Assembly: GCA_004554385.1 (NCBI GenBank)
Contig: SFMO01000070.1
Span: 1 to 29,287, forward strand
Source of the DNA: Ruminococcus flavefaciens
GTDB lineage: Bacteria; Bacillota; Clostridia; Oscillospirales; Ruminococcaceae
Direction of reading: 5' to 3'
Length of the DNA stretch: 29,287 bases
Under the pieces are notes generated by a model. The model saw nothing but the letters and a program-made list of their open reading frames with translations, ran no database searches and was not told the DNA's origin. Within the stretch, counting starts at the first letter, position 1. The number at the start of each line of letters is the position of its first letter. Shown here in pieces: positions 22,980-29,287 of the stretch. A program made the position numbers and the translations under genes.

Positions 22980-23795
22980 TTAATCTTTCCAGTACTTTTC
23001 CAATAAAGTTATTTTTTCACCCTCTAAATTCTTTTCGTTAAAGAAAAACTCATATCTAAAAGTCGGACATTTACCGTACAAATTTTCTTCTTCTGCTTTA
23101 ATTGGTACATAAAAACTATCCTTCTCTTCTTTGAACCAATCAGGCTCTAAACTATCCATTTCACTGGTGTATTCGGGCAATCCAAGCTCAGTTAATAAGG
23201 ATTTGACCTCATCATAATCCAAAGACTTTATGCCGGTAGGGTAAAAGCAGTAATCAGGATGTCCATTTAAACCAACGACAATACAATCAGAAATCTTTGA
23301 TCTTTCATTCACATCTGAACCTGACGTTGCATAGGAAATAGTAATCTTAACTCGCGGATCATCAATTGATGTAATAGTAGCATTTTGCATTGAATTGGTT
23401 GTATATTCATCAAGAGCTATTTCGGACATATCAAACTTATCGCCATATTTATCAACAAAATCCGGAACTGTGATATAGCCGCCTGTTCGGAATACTGTAT
23501 CGCCTATCTGAATATATCCCGACCTGAACGAAGCGTTCTTTATCTCCTCTGTGGGCTCATATACTTTCTCAGCAGCAGTTGTAGGCTCTGTTGCTTCTTC
23601 TTTTTCCTTTGCAAGCTCCTTTGATGTTTCTTCATCGAGCTTGTTGAGAGCGTCCTCGATGTCCTTTTCGTCTATATCCTCAACGGACTTTGGCTCTGAT
23701 TTCTTGCCGTCCTTGCTGTCGCCGCAGGCAGTCATAACAGTTGCACTAAGACTAAGTGCGAAAATGAAAGCCGCGATTTTGCTAAATTTTTTCAT
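22980..23795 (-). CDS. Lipoprotein of unknown function
   Basis: About 271 residues. The type II signal peptide is MKKFSKIAAFIFALSLSA and the lipobox ends at C24 (VMTAC). A highly charged Lys/Asp/Glu-rich linker (about 25-75) tethers a folded domain (about 85-270) with Tyr- and acid-rich beta segments. The domain is not one I recognise. The ATG at 23795 follows AGGAG by about 10 nt; a reading from 23837 would place 14 extra residues before the signal. The 3' half is noticeably AT-rich compared with the start. Confidence 0.8.
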   Translation of the reverse strand: MKKFSKIAAFIFALSLSATVMTACGDSKDGKKSEPKSVEDIDEKDIEDALNKLDEETSKELAKEKEEATEPTTAAEKVYEPTEEIKNASFRSGYIQIGDTVFRTGGYITVPDFVDKYGDKFDMSEIALDEYTTNSMQNATITSIDDPRVKITISYATSGSDVNERSKISDCIVVGLNGHPDYCFYPTGIKSLDYDEVKSLLTELGLPEYTSEMDSLEPDWFKEEKDSFYVPIKAEEENLYGKCPTFRYEFFFNEKNLEGEKITLLEKYWKD

Positions 23796-23832
23796 CCGAA
23801 ATAATCTCCTTAATTCAAATTTTTTCCAGTCT

Positions 23833-23861
23833 AACATACTTTTGTGACAGCTATGTGATAA
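23833..23861 (-). promoter_or_regulatory. Possible promoter of the lipoprotein gene
   Basis: Minus strand: TTATCA (23856-23861), 17-bp spacer, TATGTT (23833-23838), about 40 nt before the ATG. Both boxes are weak matches. Confidence 0.4.
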
Positions 23862-23946
23862 TTAACATCTGCTTCATTTAGAATATTCATCGGAAATCCG
23901 ACATTTTTTTATTTATAATGCATTGACGGAACGGCTCGCTGCCTGC

Positions 23947-23975
23947 TTGCAATAGCGTACAGGGTGTGATATAAT
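23947..23975 (+). promoter_or_regulatory. Promoter of the phospholipase C-like gene
   Basis: -35 TTGCAA (23947-23952), 17-bp spacer, -10 TATAAT (23970-23975). The start is about 40 nt before the ATG at 24024. Confidence 0.78.
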
Positions 23976-24023
23976 AAAAACAGTCATTACGTTTACATTC
24001 CTGACCGACACAAGGAGTCCGAT

Positions 24024-25058
24024 ATGTACAATAAATGGAAAGAAGCTGCTGCGGAGCTGAAACGCCTCACAGACAGCTATACGGCAGAAAAGCTCCTGCC
24101 TCCCACCGAAATACATCAGGAAATACTCATTCGCGCTCTGAAGCTGCTGGGTGAGGTCTCCCACGAAGCCGAAGCCCTCATACGCCCGTATCTCGGCATT
24201 ATGCTGCCCTATACCATAATCGCTGACCAGAAGGGTGACCGCGAAAACGGCGCAGGCAGGCACTATTACTGCGGCTGCAGTACAAACGGCATAATGCAGA
24301 GACCTGTCCGCGGCTACCTCAGAAACGGCAAGGACCTCTTCGCAAAAAGTGCACGAACCATGTTTGAAGAGGACTACACAATGGCGCTGACTATGTACTG
24401 CGGCGGCTTTGTCAAGCAGGGTGCAGTTTACCTTGCCCGTGCCGTGCATATGCTTTCGGATATGTGCTGTCTGCCACACGCCGCAAAGATGACCTATTTT
24501 TCAAACAAGCGCATTATCCATATAAATTACGAGGAGCTTGCCCGTGCTATGTATCCCGAGTTCGTACCCGAACAGCACATCGGTTATGAACAGCTCCGCC
24601 GATTCGCCATGAGAAGCAGCTTTACAGCTGCACTGAACAGGAACGCCGCAGCGATTTGCAGGGAGATACCCGAGCTATTCACGTCTCCCGAGGCAGAGAT
24701 AAAAAAACGGCTTTACGATACCGAGTCCGCAGTCGCCGCACTGCTTTACCGCTTTTACCGTGACACAAGGGTTGACGCCCTTCACGGTCACTATATCGCA
24801 GACGGTATGACCTGCCGCCCCTTTGAGGACTTCCCTCCCCTTGAGGTCAGGGTCACCGAAAGAGGTATCACCTTTGAGCTTGAGGGAACCCCCGTCAATA
24901 CCCGTCTCGGCAGCATTTTCAGAGCCGCACACCGATTTGAGGGACGTTTCAGCCTTACTCCCGTAGGCTGTACAAGCGGACTTGTGCTGTCACGCAGAAG
25001 CCGTGAGCTTGTACCCTTCGACCCCCGTGACATGGAGCAGTTGTTTACCATATTATAA
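24024..25058 (+). CDS. Zinc phospholipase C-like protein without a signal peptide
   Basis: A 344-residue protein. Residues H142, D146, H152, H166 and E170 have the spacing +4, +6, +14, +4, identical to the metal ligands H118, D122, H128, H142 and E146 of Bacillus cereus phospholipase C. H31, D68 and H80 are candidates for the N-terminal ligands (H14, D55, H69 there). The segment AVHMLSDMCCLPHA also matches the family in character. The secreted enzymes use the N-terminal tryptophan as a ligand after signal cleavage; here there is no signal peptide and the protein begins MYNKWKEA, so it probably acts in the cytosol or has another substrate. The C-terminal third (about 260-344) is beta-rich, where alpha-toxin has its membrane-binding domain, but shows no clear similarity. 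AGGAG precedes the ATG. Confidence 0.68.
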   Translation: MYNKWKEAAAELKRLTDSYTAEKLLPPTEIHQEILIRALKLLGEVSHEAEALIRPYLGIMLPYTIIADQKGDRENGAGRHYYCGCSTNGIMQRPVRGYLRNGKDLFAKSARTMFEEDYTMALTMYCGGFVKQGAVYLARAVHMLSDMCCLPHAAKMTYFSNKRIIHINYEELARAMYPEFVPEQHIGYEQLRRFAMRSSFTAALNRNAAAICREIPELFTSPEAEIKKRLYDTESAVAALLYRFYRDTRVDALHGHYIADGMTCRPFEDFPPLEVRVTERGITFELEGTPVNTRLGSIFRAAHRFEGRFSLTPVGCTSGLVLSRRSRELVPFDPRDMEQLFTIL

Positions 25059-25064
25059 TAATAA

Positions 25065-25098
25065 AGCAGCTGAGTTACCTTCAACTCGGCTGCTTTTT
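25065..25098 (+). terminator. Bidirectional terminator after the phospholipase C-like gene
   Basis: A 12-bp stem (25065-25076 with 25083-25094, one G-U) and 6-nt loop are followed by T5. On the minus strand the stem is also followed by a T-rich tail, so it can serve the converging membrane-protein gene. Confidence 0.88.
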
Positions 25099-25114
25099 GC
25101 ATTTATTTCCTGAT

Positions 25115-25630
25115 TCAGAGCTCGTCCATACTGTCTGCGGAGTTTCGCTGCCTTTCCTTCATTTTCTCGGCATAGGGGTCACTGAGGTCTCTGCGTTCTC
25201 TCTCCGTATCGTATTCCCTGAGCTTTGGTTCAAACTGCGGAAAGCCTTCCTGCTGTTCAAGCCATCTGTACTTCTTTATGTTCAGGAAGTTTCTGGCTGC
25301 AAACCAGCCGAATACGGCAAGCTCTATAACTCCTAAGACAGAAAAGCCATCATAGAAGAACATGACTGCTATTGTTGCCAGAAGGAGCACTCCTGCCGCT
25401 ATGGCAAGGGCTGAATCCTTCCTGTATGCGCTGAAAAAGCCTGTTACCGCGGCAGCCGCTCCCAGAACAAAGGACAGCAGCATCATCTTATTCTGAGTTA
25501 TAAAAAAAGCAACAAGCATCCATACAGCCATTGCTAAACATCCTGCAAATATAATAAGTATCATGGTGTCTTCTTTTTTCAGCTTTTTCATTGCTGTTCT
25601 GTTTTGTTTGTATTCTTCCTCATGTTCCAT
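25115..25630 (-). CDS. Membrane protein of unknown function
   Basis: About 171 residues: a charged N-terminal helix (MEHEEEYKQNRTAMKKLKKED), four hydrophobic segments (roughly 24-45, 48-67, 74-92 and 95-112) and a long charged cytoplasmic tail rich in Glu, Arg and Gln. The composition resembles small helper membrane proteins of Clostridia, but no family is recognised. The ATG at 25630 has AGGAG about 9 nt upstream; an ATG at 25636 is possible. Divergently transcribed from the GH25 gene with separate promoters. Confidence 0.75.
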   Translation of the reverse strand: MEHEEEYKQNRTAMKKLKKEDTMILIIFAGCLAMAVWMLVAFFITQNKMMLLSFVLGAAAAVTGFFSAYRKDSALAIAAGVLLLATIAVMFFYDGFSVLGVIELAVFGWFAARNFLNIKKYRWLEQQEGFPQFEPKLREYDTERERRDLSDPYAEKMKERQRNSADSMDEL

Positions 25631-25661
25631 GTTCATCATCTCCTGAATAACTTTCAGTAAC

Positions 25662-25690
25662 ATTCTATCATTTCCCCGAAAATTTGTCAA
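25662..25690 (-). promoter_or_regulatory. Promoter of the leftward membrane-protein gene
   Basis: Minus strand: TTGACA (25685-25690), 17-bp spacer, TAGAAT (25662-25667). It lies back to back with the GH25 promoter, 26 bp apart. Confidence 0.77.
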
Positions 25691-25716
25691 TACCGAGCAG
25701 TATTTCAAATTTGCTA

Positions 25717-25745
25717 TTGACTATTTCGGCATTTTAGTTTATTAT
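25717..25745 (+). promoter_or_regulatory. Promoter of the GH25-manA group
   Basis: -35 TTGACT (25717-25722), 17-bp spacer, -10 TATTAT (25740-25745). The leader carries two copies of GTGAGCTTC (25780-25788 and 25790-25798) just before the ribosome binding site region. Confidence 0.72.
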
Positions 25746-25817
25746 ATTAGTGTATGACTTTTTGCTCCGCTCCCTCTGTGTGAGCTTCAGTGAGCTTCGG
25801 AAGGTGTTGCCTGTAAT

Positions 25818-26582
25818 ATGAAGACCTTAAAACGTAATATCCTCTGCTCTGCGGCAGGCATTGCCATGACGGCAGTCACCGCAGCTGCATCGCTGTTCTT
25901 CTCAACAGCAAGGGTCAACAGGACAAAGTACCCTGTTTTCGGCGTAGATGTCTCGAACTATCAGGGCGACATCAACTGGCAGGAGCTGGAAGCTCAGGAC
26001 GTTTCCTTCGCCTTTATCAAGGCTACCGAGGGAAGCGGTCACACCGACGAGTCAGTCAGGCGCAACCTTGACCGTGCCGCAGGTACAGGCATCAAGGTAT
26101 CCGCTTATCACTTCTTCAGCTTCGACAGCGCAGGCAAAACTCAGGCTGACAACTTCATAGCCGCTGTGGGCAGAGATGAGATAGATATGCCTCCCGTCGT
26201 GGACATAGAGTATTACGGCGACAAGCGACAGAACAAGCCCTCAAGGGAAGAAGCCGAGAGTATCCTCGTGCCCCTTCTCAGTGAGCTGGAGTCATATTAC
26301 GGCGTAAAGCCTATCATATACACAACTCTCCCCGTCTATTTCAGATATGTGAGGAGCAGCTTCTCCGACTATCCCCTGTGGATAAGAAGCGTCGGCTTCG
26401 AGCCTGACCTTATGAACTGGAAATTCTGGCAGTACAGCGACAAGGGCACTCTTACAGGATATGACGGCGACGAGGAACATATCGACTTCAATGTGTACAA
26501 CGGCTCTGTTGAGGACTTCAACAGGGAATTCCCGAATACATCTATCAAAGCAGATAATAATGCAGGAAAGGCAGCAACGTGA
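25818..26582 (+). CDS. GH25 lysozyme (N-acetylmuramidase)
   Basis: A 254-residue single-domain glycoside hydrolase family 25 enzyme that cuts peptidoglycan at N-acetylmuramic acid. Residues 1-32 are a hydrophobic N-terminal signal or anchor. The catalytic barrel starts FGVDVSNYQGDINW with D44 at the active site, and PPVVDIEYY carries D129 and the acid E131; WQYSDKGTLTGYDGDEEHIDFNVYNG is the usual family end. No cell-wall-binding repeats are present, so it is more likely a house enzyme for wall turnover than a phage endolysin. The stop overlaps the manA GTG as GTGA. Confidence 0.94.
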   Translation: MKTLKRNILCSAAGIAMTAVTAAASLFFSTARVNRTKYPVFGVDVSNYQGDINWQELEAQDVSFAFIKATEGSGHTDESVRRNLDRAAGTGIKVSAYHFFSFDSAGKTQADNFIAAVGRDEIDMPPVVDIEYYGDKRQNKPSREEAESILVPLLSELESYYGVKPIIYTTLPVYFRYVRSSFSDYPLWIRSVGFEPDLMNWKFWQYSDKGTLTGYDGDEEHIDFNVYNGSVEDFNREFPNTSIKADNNAGKAAT

Positions 26583-27538
26583 GACCATTTTTTCTGAGAT
26601 CAACTATTAAAGACTATATATGGGGCGGTACAAAGCTCCGCACCATTTTCGGCAAGGAAAGCGATACCGAAAGACTTGCCGAAAGCTGGGAACTCAGCTG
26701 TCACCCCGACGGCGAATGCTTCATCAGCGGCGGTGACTTCGACGGCATGAAGCTCAGTGACTTCCTTAATGAACACCCCGAGGCTGTGAGCAGCAGCTTT
26801 AAAAGCGGCGACAGCTTCCCCGTACTGGTAAAGCTCATCGACGCAGAAAAGGACCTTTCGGTACAGGTACACCCCGACAATGACTACGCAAGAAAATACG
26901 AAAACGATAACGGCAAGACCGAGATGTGGTACGTCATCTCAGCTGACCCGGGGGCAGAGCTCATATACGGCTTCAAAGAACAGCTCACCAAAGAGGAGTT
27001 CCGAAAGGCTATCGAGGATAATACCCTCATGGACAAGGTGAACCGCGTTCCTGTGCGTCAGGGCGACGTTTTCTTCATAAAACCGGGAACTCTCCACGCT
27101 ATCGGCAAGGGCATACTTATCGCCGAGATACAGCAGAGCTCCAATGTTACCTACCGCGTGTACGACTACGGCAGACTCGGCGCTGACGGCAAGCCGCGCC
27201 CCCTGCATATAGAAAAGGCTCTTGAGGTCACAAATACCTATCCTGCCGAGCCGAAAAGCCCTGTTTACGGCATGGAGCTTGACGGCGTTGTCACTCAGCT
27301 CCTCGCAGACTGCGAGTACTTCAATGTGAACCGCCACAGAATAATCAAGGAACTGGAGCTGTTCGCAGACAAAAGCTCCTTTGCACACGTTCTTGTCATA
27401 GGCGGAAGCGGCGGCGAGCTTATCGCCGATAACTTCACATTGCCATTAACCATGGGCTCAAGCGTTTTCGTTCCCGCAGGAACAGGCGCATTTGCTATAA
27501 AAGGAAACTGTGATATAATAGTCACAACTATCCAATAA
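26579..27538 (+). CDS. manA: Mannose-6-phosphate isomerase, class I
   Basis: A 319-residue zinc isomerase interconverting mannose-6-phosphate and fructose-6-phosphate. It is of the short Bacillus type. Zinc ligands are Q96/H98 in SVQVHPDN, E115 in GKTEMWYV and H173 in KPGTLHAIG; QQSSNVTYRVYDYGR is the family signature. It starts with GTG at 26579, overlapping the GH25 stop by 4 bp, so translation is coupled. It feeds mannose, for example from glucomannan, into glycolysis, and fits with the kinase that follows. Confidence 0.95.
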   Translation: MRPFFLRSTIKDYIWGGTKLRTIFGKESDTERLAESWELSCHPDGECFISGGDFDGMKLSDFLNEHPEAVSSSFKSGDSFPVLVKLIDAEKDLSVQVHPDNDYARKYENDNGKTEMWYVISADPGAELIYGFKEQLTKEEFRKAIEDNTLMDKVNRVPVRQGDVFFIKPGTLHAIGKGILIAEIQQSSNVTYRVYDYGRLGADGKPRPLHIEKALEVTNTYPAEPKSPVYGMELDGVVTQLLADCEYFNVNRHRIIKELELFADKSSFAHVLVIGGSGGELIADNFTLPLTMGSSVFVPAGTGAFAIKGNCDIIVTTIQ

Positions 27539-27550
27539 GGAGGATATATT

Positions 27551-28504
27551 ATGAAATATTACGTAGGAATCGATCTCGGCGGCACAAACATCGTTGCAGG
27601 TGTTGTTGACGAGAAATACAACATCATCGCTAAGGCAAGCACAAAGACAAACTGCCCCCGCCCTGCAAAGGAGATAGCAGACGATATGGCAAAAATGGCT
27701 CTTGAGGCTGTAAAGAACGCAAAACTCACCATCGACCAGATAGAGTGGATAGGCGTTGGTACTCCCGGTATCGCAAACAGCGAGACAGGTATCATCGAGT
27801 ACTCAAACAATCTGGGCTTCAAGGACACTCCTATGGTGAAGTACATACAGGAAACTATCGACAAGCCTGTTTTCATCGAGAACGACGCTAACGCAGCAGC
27901 TTACGGCGAGTTCGTAGCAGGTGCTGCAAAGGGCGCTAAGAACGCAGTATGCATTACTCTCGGCACAGGTGTCGGCGGCGGTATCATAGTTGACGGCAAG
28001 ATATACTCAGGCTCTAACTTTGCAGGTGCTGAGATAGGTCATACAGTTATCGAGGTTGACGGCGCACAGTGCTCATGCGGAAGAAAGGGCTGCTTCGAGG
28101 CTTATTCTTCAGCTACAGGTCTTATCCGCATGACTAAGGAAGCTATCGCAGAGCACCCTGACTGCATCATGGCTAAGTCCGAGAAGGAAAAGGGCAAGGT
28201 AACTGCTCGTACATCATTTGACTGCATGAGAGCAGGCGACAAATATGCTAAGGCTGTTGTTGACAAGTACATCAAGTACCTTGCAGCAGGTATCACAAAC
28301 ACTATCAATATCTTCCAGCCCGATATCCTCTGCATCGGCGGCGGTGTCTGCAACGAGGGAGATCCGCTTCTCCTGCCTATGAAGGAGCTCGTTGCAAAGG
28401 AAGTTTATACACGCAACTCACCTAAGAATACCGAGATAGTTATTGCTAAGCTTGGCAACGACGCAGGTATCATCGGTGCAGCATTCCTCGGCAAAGCAAA
28501 GTAA
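27551..28504 (+). CDS. glcK: ROK family glucokinase
   Basis: A 317-residue ATP-dependent sugar kinase, glucose being the most likely substrate. The phosphate motif is GIDLGGTN (6-13), the catalytic aspartate is D112 in ENDANAA, and the ROK zinc site is GH164 with CSCGRKGC (C174, C176, C181). No helix-turn-helix, so an enzyme and not a ROK repressor. AGGAGG precedes the ATG and the gap to manA is 12 bp, so the two are in one operon. Codon use is strongly biased like gap, a sign of high expression. Confidence 0.94.
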   Translation: MKYYVGIDLGGTNIVAGVVDEKYNIIAKASTKTNCPRPAKEIADDMAKMALEAVKNAKLTIDQIEWIGVGTPGIANSETGIIEYSNNLGFKDTPMVKYIQETIDKPVFIENDANAAAYGEFVAGAAKGAKNAVCITLGTGVGGGIIVDGKIYSGSNFAGAEIGHTVIEVDGAQCSCGRKGCFEAYSSATGLIRMTKEAIAEHPDCIMAKSEKEKGKVTARTSFDCMRAGDKYAKAVVDKYIKYLAAGITNTINIFQPDILCIGGGVCNEGDPLLLPMKELVAKEVYTRNSPKNTEIVIAKLGNDAGIIGAAFLGKAK

Positions 28505-28507
28505 GAA

Positions 28508-28581
28508 CTTAGATCTTAGAACTTCGATCTAAGCAGAGAATGACGCCTCGACATTCCTTGTATGGGCGGATATTATCCGCC
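28508..28581 (+). repeat. Two palindromes after glcK
   Basis: CTTAGATC (28508-28515) pairs with GATCTAAG (28526-28533), and GGCGGATA (28565-28572) pairs with TATCCGCC (28574-28581) around one base. They precede the true terminator. GGGCGGATA also occurs inside the palindromic element upstream of speE (11487-11495), suggesting a shared intergenic repeat family. Confidence 0.6.
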
Positions 28582-28590
28582 TGTCAAAAA

Positions 28591-28621
28591 GCCACAGCAT
28601 TTATCGTGCTGTGGCTTTTTT
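28591..28621 (+). terminator. Terminator of the glcK operon
   Basis: Perfect 9-bp stem GCCACAGCA (28591-28599) with TGCTGTGGC (28607-28615), 7-nt loop, T6 after it and A5 before it. Confidence 0.93.
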
Positions 28622-28622
28622 G

Positions 28623-28651
28623 TTGACATATCCATATTTTCAGGTTATAAT
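28623..28651 (+). promoter_or_regulatory. Consensus promoter of the SUKH gene
   Basis: Perfect TTGACA (28623-28628), 17-bp spacer, perfect TATAAT (28646-28651), directly after the glcK terminator and about 30 nt before the ATG at 28688. Confidence 0.87.
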
Positions 28652-28687
28652 TTCAGTATAAAAACTCGGAACCAAGGAGGGAAACGC

Positions 28688-29110
28688 ATGAAAACGACAC
28701 TCGATAAATTAAAGCTCTTACTCGAAAAAGCAGGTATTTCCGATAAGCTCAATCATCCTGCTTCTATCAATGACATAGTTGAATGGGAAAATATACATAA
28801 TGCCGTAATTCCCGAAGAAATAAAGGATTTTTTACAGTTCTCTGACGGTTTTGAATATGGCTGGGGAACAATCGTTGTTTTTCCGCTTGATAAAATAGAA
28901 ATAATTGAAAACTGGGACTCCGTGCCTGATGGCTGGTTAGACCTTGGTTCGATCATAGGAGACGGTGCATATTTGGTTTCAAACGAAAACGGCGAACTTT
29001 ATTTAGCCGATCACGAGAACCATGATGAGCCTCTCCGTAAGTTTTCATTGAAGGACTGGATAGAAAATCGTATATTTGAAAGGATCGAAGAAGATTATGA
29101 TATTGAATGA
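28688..29110 (+). CDS. SUKH (SMI1/KNR4) family protein, possible immunity protein
   Basis: A 140-residue single SUKH domain. It shows the family helix INDIVEWENIHNAVIPEEIKDFLQFSDGFE and the later pattern WLDLGSIIGDGAYLVSNENGELYLADHENHDEP. Bacterial SUKH proteins are mostly immunity partners of polymorphic or contact-dependent toxins. No toxin gene is in view, so it is either orphan or paired outside the window. ATG at 28688 has AGGAGG 7 nt upstream; a longer reading from 28562 begins before the promoter and is wrong. The gene is more AT-rich than glcK, and an insertion sequence lies 40 bp downstream, both consistent with an accessory gene. Confidence 0.82.
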   Translation: MKTTLDKLKLLLEKAGISDKLNHPASINDIVEWENIHNAVIPEEIKDFLQFSDGFEYGWGTIVVFPLDKIEIIENWDSVPDGWLDLGSIIGDGAYLVSNENGELYLADHENHDEPLRKFSLKDWIENRIFERIEEDYDIE

Positions 29111-29198
29111 TCTGCGCTAATAAATTACCAAAACACCCCCGAAAGCAATTGAACTGACCCCAAAAAGTTAGACAAAGATTTAAAAGAAAATTTATGCA

Positions 29199-29236
29199 AA
29201 GCGACAAAGCGACAAAGCTTGGTCGCTTTGTTGCTT
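29199..29236 (-). terminator. Hairpin at the transposase stop codon
   Basis: A 15-bp stem (29199-29213 with 29222-29236, one G-U), 8-nt loop, beginning at the transposase stop codon. Read leftward it is followed by TTGCATAAATTTTC. The arm includes a tandem GCGACAAA repeat. It probably ends the transposase transcript. Confidence 0.65.
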
Positions 29237-29286
29237 TATGCAGCTTTGGCAAGACGGTATTCAACAGGTGACATTCCATCGAGTTT
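29236..29286 (-). CDS. IS3-family transposase OrfB, C-terminal fragment
   Basis: Sixteen codons and a stop at the right edge, ending LDGMSPVEYRLAKAA, the characteristic C-terminus of IS150/IS3 OrfB integrases (GMSPVEYR). The rest of the rve integrase domain is outside the window, so nothing can be said about activity. Confidence 0.8.
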   Translation of the reverse strand, partial: KLDGMSPVEYRLAKAA

Positions 29287-29287
29287 C

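Larger units (their letters stand above)
29150..29287 (-). mobile_element. 3' end of an IS3-family element (IS150 group-like)
   Basis: TGAACTGACCCC followed by AAAAAGTTAGACA (from about 29150) matches the terminal inverted repeat style of IS3-family elements. The C-terminus of an OrfB-type transposase enters from the right edge, reading leftward. The other end and any target duplication lie outside the window. Confidence 0.75.

Noticed and set aside
25818..26582. Phage endolysin as a sign of a prophage
   Set aside because: No holin, structural or integrase genes are near; the gene is coupled to manA and carries a signal/anchor segment, which fits a host cell-wall enzyme.
28562..28687. N-terminal extension of the SUKH protein
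   Set aside because: The extension spans a terminator and a consensus promoter, so it cannot be in the mRNA made from that promoter.
1..29287. CRISPR array, rRNA or tRNA genes
   Set aside because: No regularly spaced repeats, no rRNA-like stretch and no recognisable tRNA cloverleaf ending were found by reading both strands.

Overview
The window looks like chromosome of a gut or rumen Ruminococcus (Clostridia, Oscillospiraceae), closest in style to the R. flavefaciens / R. champanellensis group. The evidence is a secreted CE8-PL1 pectinase with a 23-threonine linker and a C-terminal dockerin (a cellulosome part), the Firmicutes gene order phoH-ybeY-era-yqzL-recO, near-consensus sigma-A promoters (17-bp spacers) and AGGAGG-type ribosome binding sites. 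The genus is an inference from module style; no rRNA or marker comparison could be run.

Layout. 1-3.9 kb: a leftward promoter whose gene leaves the window, then the leftward dockerin-bearing pectin methylesterase/pectate lyase. 3.95-14.7 kb: one long leftward polyamine operon of 13 tightly packed genes: speD, speA-type arginine decarboxylase, a 4-TM protein, speE, speB, a DUF3592 protein, a GNAT acetyltransferase, a second DUF3592 protein, carboxynorspermidine dehydrogenase, a VanZ-like protein, a cyclophilin lipoprotein, nspC, and a histidine phosphatase. It has a strong promoter, a roughly 310-nt structured leader ending in an intrinsic terminator just before speD, and a closing terminator at 3955. 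14.8-16.8 kb: a LacI-type sensor domain fused to a GGDEF diguanylate cyclase. 16.8-20.8 kb: the leftward housekeeping operon CYTH-phoH-ybeY-era-yqzL-recO; yqzL is a 33-codon TTG-start gene. 20.8-21.6 kb: a leftward protein resembling a degenerate histidine kinase core. 21.8-22.9 kb: rightward gap (GAPDH). 22.98-23.8 kb: a leftward lipoprotein. 24.0-25.1 kb: a rightward protein with the metal-ligand spacing of zinc phospholipase C but no signal peptide. 25.1-25.6 kb: a leftward membrane protein, divergent from a rightward group GH25 lysozyme-manA-glcK. 28.6-29.1 kb: a SUKH (SMI1/KNR4) protein. 29.15 kb to the end: the 3' end of an IS3-family element.

How it fits together. The large operon encodes arginine to agmatine to putrescine (SpeA, SpeB) and then two complete routes to spermidine: decarboxy-SAM aminopropylation (SpeD, SpeE) and the aspartate-semialdehyde/carboxyspermidine route (CASDH, NspC). 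Both routes sit on what looks like one transcript behind one leader RNA. That leader has a 9-bp long-range closing helix, four compact hairpins, two mutually exclusive pairings for one segment, and a terminator. It matches no riboswitch class I can recognise by eye and is the best candidate here for an undescribed regulatory system.
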